DNA of 64,000 nucleotides, from positions 41,777 to 105,776 of the forward strand of contig NZ_JACHKT010000020.1 in the NCBI RefSeq assembly GCF_014204325.1, in the 5' to 3' direction. The position numbers were made by a program, and so were the translations under genes. This document shows positions 62,507-64,000 of the stretch, piece after piece. The notes under the pieces are model-generated. The model was not told where the DNA came from, did no database searches, and saw nothing but the letters and a program-made list of their open reading frames with translations. Position 1 is the stretch's first letter. Each line of letters opens with the position of its first letter. The stretch comes from Arcicella rosea (GTDB lineage Bacteria > Bacteroidota > Bacteroidia > Cytophagales > Spirosomataceae).

Positions 62507-62549
62507 AAAAACAGCCTGATTTCTCCTTGATTTCAGGCTGTTTTTTTTT
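62507..62549 (+). terminator. Terminator of rng
   Basis: AAAAACAGCCTGA (62507-62519) pairs exactly with TCAGGCTGTTTTT (62533-62545) and continues in a T-run. Confidence 0.92.
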
Positions 62550-62552
62550 GCC

Positions 62553-62560
62553 TATATTTG
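62553..62560 (+). promoter_or_regulatory. -7 box (TATATTTG) just before the EVE-McrB gene
   Basis: TATATTTG matches TAnnTTTG 18 bp upstream of the ATG; the start would be near 62567, giving a leader of only about 12 nt. A -33 TTTG is not visible, because the region is occupied by the rng terminator. Confidence 0.5.
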
Positions 62561-62578
62561 TGTAAATATTATTCTGAA

Positions 62579-63907
62579 ATGCCTCAAAAAAACGCTAGAA
62601 ATTATTGGTGGTTAAATGTAAATCCACGCATTTGGTCGATAGACTCGTTCAAACTTGAACAAGTTCAATCTTATACTTCCCACAATGAATTTGACCATAA
62701 ACGTAGAATCTATAAGAATTTCGAGGCGGTGAAAAAAGGCGATTTAGTGATTGGCTATGAATCTACACCAGTAAAACAAATTAAGGCAATTTTTGAAATC
62801 ACCGAAGCACTTCATTTCGACTCTTATCTTGGTGAAATTATTTCCTTTAAAATGAAGGAGAAAGTTCCTGAACCAATTGATTGGATTGAACTAAAATCGA
62901 TTCAATTTTTTAAAGATTCAGAAGTATTAAAAAATAATCAGGGAAGTTTATTCAAAATTACGGAAGATGAATTTGAGGCAATTCAGGCGATGATTGATGC
63001 TCAAAAAGAAGCAATGATTAGCGAAGATGTACTGATTCCTTATGAAAAGAAAGATGCTTTAGTCGATTTATTTATGGACGAAGAGCAGTTTGAGGAAATA
63101 CTTGAAACACTGAAATACAAGAAAAATATCATACTTCAAGGTCCTCCGGGCGTTGGAAAAACTTTTATCGCCAAGCGTTTGGCTTATACTTTGGTCGGAA
63201 CACAAGATGATTCTCGAATAAAAATGGTTCAGTTTCATCAGTCGTACGCTTATGAAGATTTTATTCAAGGTTTAAGACCTGATGGCGATGGAGGTTTTAA
63301 ACTCAAAAATGGCGTATTTTATGAGTTTTGTCGCCAAGCACAACGCAATGCTGGCATCGACCATTTCTTTATTATTGATGAAATAAATCGTGGAAATTTG
63401 AGTAAAATTTTTGGGGAATTATTACTCTTGATTGAATCAGATAAGCGTGGGAGAGTGAATGAAATGCCTTTAACTTATGGCGACAAAGATTCTGAGCCTT
63501 TTTATGTGCCAGAAAATTTGTACATCATTGGCACGATGAATACGGCTGACCGCTCTTTAGCAATGATTGATTACGCTTTACGCCGACGCTTCGCTTTTAT
63601 TACTTTAGAACCACTTTTCAATCAAAAGTTTATCACGTATTTGGTTCAAAAAGGAGTAGAGAAAGGCTTTGCAGAAAGATTGAGTAAAGCAATTACTCTG
63701 CTAAATCAAGTGATTTCTAATGATAAAAACCTGCAAAAAGGATTTCAGATTGGGCATAGTTATTTTTCAACTTTTGCTAATGAAGCAGATACTCGAAAAT
63801 GGTATCGCCGCATTGTAAACCTAGAAATCGCTCCACTTTTAGAAGAATATTGGTTTGATAATGAGGAGAAAGTAAGAACTGAAGTTAAGAAATTACTGGA
63901 TATTTAG
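62579..63907 (+). CDS. EVE-domain McrB-like AAA+ GTPase (type IV restriction-like)
   Basis: The 442-residue product fuses an N-terminal EVE domain (about residues 5-140: ARNYWWLNVNPRIWSIDSFKLE, KNFEAVKKGDLVIGYES, IKAIFEITEAL) to an McrB-type AAA+ domain with Walker A GPPGVGKT at 188-195, Walker B FFIIDEINRGN near 263-273, the NTADRSLAMIDYALRRRF signature at 321-338 and a C-terminal winged region. EVE domains recognise modified bases, and McrB with McrC cuts modified DNA. The frame before the ATG at 62579 starts from TTG and is disregarded. No McrC start is visible in the last 93 bp. Confidence 0.92.
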   Translation: MPQKNARNYWWLNVNPRIWSIDSFKLEQVQSYTSHNEFDHKRRIYKNFEAVKKGDLVIGYESTPVKQIKAIFEITEALHFDSYLGEIISFKMKEKVPEPIDWIELKSIQFFKDSEVLKNNQGSLFKITEDEFEAIQAMIDAQKEAMISEDVLIPYEKKDALVDLFMDEEQFEEILETLKYKKNIILQGPPGVGKTFIAKRLAYTLVGTQDDSRIKMVQFHQSYAYEDFIQGLRPDGDGGFKLKNGVFYEFCRQAQRNAGIDHFFIIDEINRGNLSKIFGELLLLIESDKRGRVNEMPLTYGDKDSEPFYVPENLYIIGTMNTADRSLAMIDYALRRRFAFITLEPLFNQKFITYLVQKGVEKGFAERLSKAITLLNQVISNDKNLQKGFQIGHSYFSTFANEADTRKWYRRIVNLEIAPLLEEYWFDNEEKVRTEVKKLLDI

Positions 63908-64000
63908 CTTTGAGGTACTGTCTTAAAATCCTATTATTTGATTATAATTATTTTTATATTTGCTATTCTTGAAGGAGAGGTTGCTTTGCAACTTCATCCA
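63908..64000. other. Right-edge tail after the EVE-McrB gene
   Basis: AT-rich, without an obvious start codon for McrC. It has a TATATTTG at 63955-63962 that fits a -7 box and GTTGCTTTGCAAC near 63980, a small palindrome. A separately promoted gene probably begins just past the window. Confidence 0.4.

Noticed and set aside
63955..63962. Full promoter at the right edge (TTTG 63937-63940 with TATATTTG)
   Set aside because: Spacer is 14 bp, too short for the Bacteroidota consensus; only the -7 box is noted.
1..64000. CRISPR array
   Set aside because: No set of identical direct repeats with equal spacers; the phased palindromes at 20.9 kb have variable, overlapping units and no cas genes.
1..64000. 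tRNA, rRNA, tmRNA or prophage genes
   Set aside because: Gaps are AT-rich with no cloverleaf-like GC-rich segments, CCA ends or phage structural genes recognised.

Overview
The window looks like chromosome from a low-GC member of the Bacteroidota, most likely a Cytophagales-type organism. The lineage markers are PorP/SprF (type IX secretion), GldE, BshC (bacillithiol), DUF4295, DUF4292, DUF2795, a TIGR03643-type protein, a long IleS, a Bacteroidota LytS/LytTR two-component family and several -7 boxes of the Bacteroidota type (TAnnTTTG). Shine-Dalgarno sequences are not obvious, as expected for this phylum. I cannot name the genus. No tRNA, rRNA, CRISPR array, insertion sequence, integrase or phage gene was seen.

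Layout. 1-8.6 kb: end of an unknown gene, porP-like gene, bshC, Lrp/AsnC regulator, small TIGR03643 protein, glnS, then a reverse-strand group ending in ftsY and a secreted protein, and the rpmG-DUF4295 pair. 8.8-20.7 kb: a biotin-dependent acyl-CoA carboxylase beta subunit; a three-gene ABC cassette (LolD-like ATPase, FtsX-like permease with His-rich loop, CxxC periplasmic protein) resembling zinc-responsive cassettes; two unknown beta-barrel proteins; a MoxR ATPase; two family 2 glycosyltransferases; an EamA transporter and an LptF/G permease. 20.9-25 kb: a dense cluster of helically phased palindromes, a PAS-LuxR regulator, a long structured intergenic region, and a beta-barrel/lipoprotein pair. 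25-35 kb: ileS, three tandem paralogous Cys-rich lipoproteins, a polysaccharide flippase, a badly decayed LacI-family regulator not covered by any intact ORF, a YjbR protein, a secreted esterase and a DUF4861 protein.

35.2-40.5 kb holds the most unusual coding feature: one LytTR response regulator followed by four tandem paralogous LytS-type histidine kinases whose catalytic halves are nearly identical (two share an exact 311-bp tract) while the membrane sensor halves differ. 40.6-44.5 kb: two antitoxin/PIN-toxin pairs, each directly abutting a core gene (serS and an aspartate kinase); one toxin is broken by an internal deletion. 44.6-55.4 kb: ribH, a TPR/DUF4292/EnvC-like envelope group, cutC, DUF2795, an M17 aminopeptidase, an ATP-grasp protein and a lipoprotein. 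55.4-60.4 kb: the conserved HU/mutY/ssb/gldE neighbourhood (gldD is not next to gldE here), a TPR protein and a 29-codon basic protein of the COX24/AURKAIP1 type. 60.9-64 kb: RNase G/E and an EVE-McrB type IV restriction-like ATPase that runs almost to the window edge.

Most of the window is ordinary core genome. The places that deserve attention are the 21-bp-phased palindrome cluster (20.9-21.1 kb), the kinase array (35.2-40.5 kb), the two toxin-antitoxin/core-gene junctions (41.9-44.5 kb), the eroded LacI gene (31.8-32.3 kb), the structured leaders upstream of moxR, the 22.4-kb operon and rng, and the EVE-McrB gene at the right edge.
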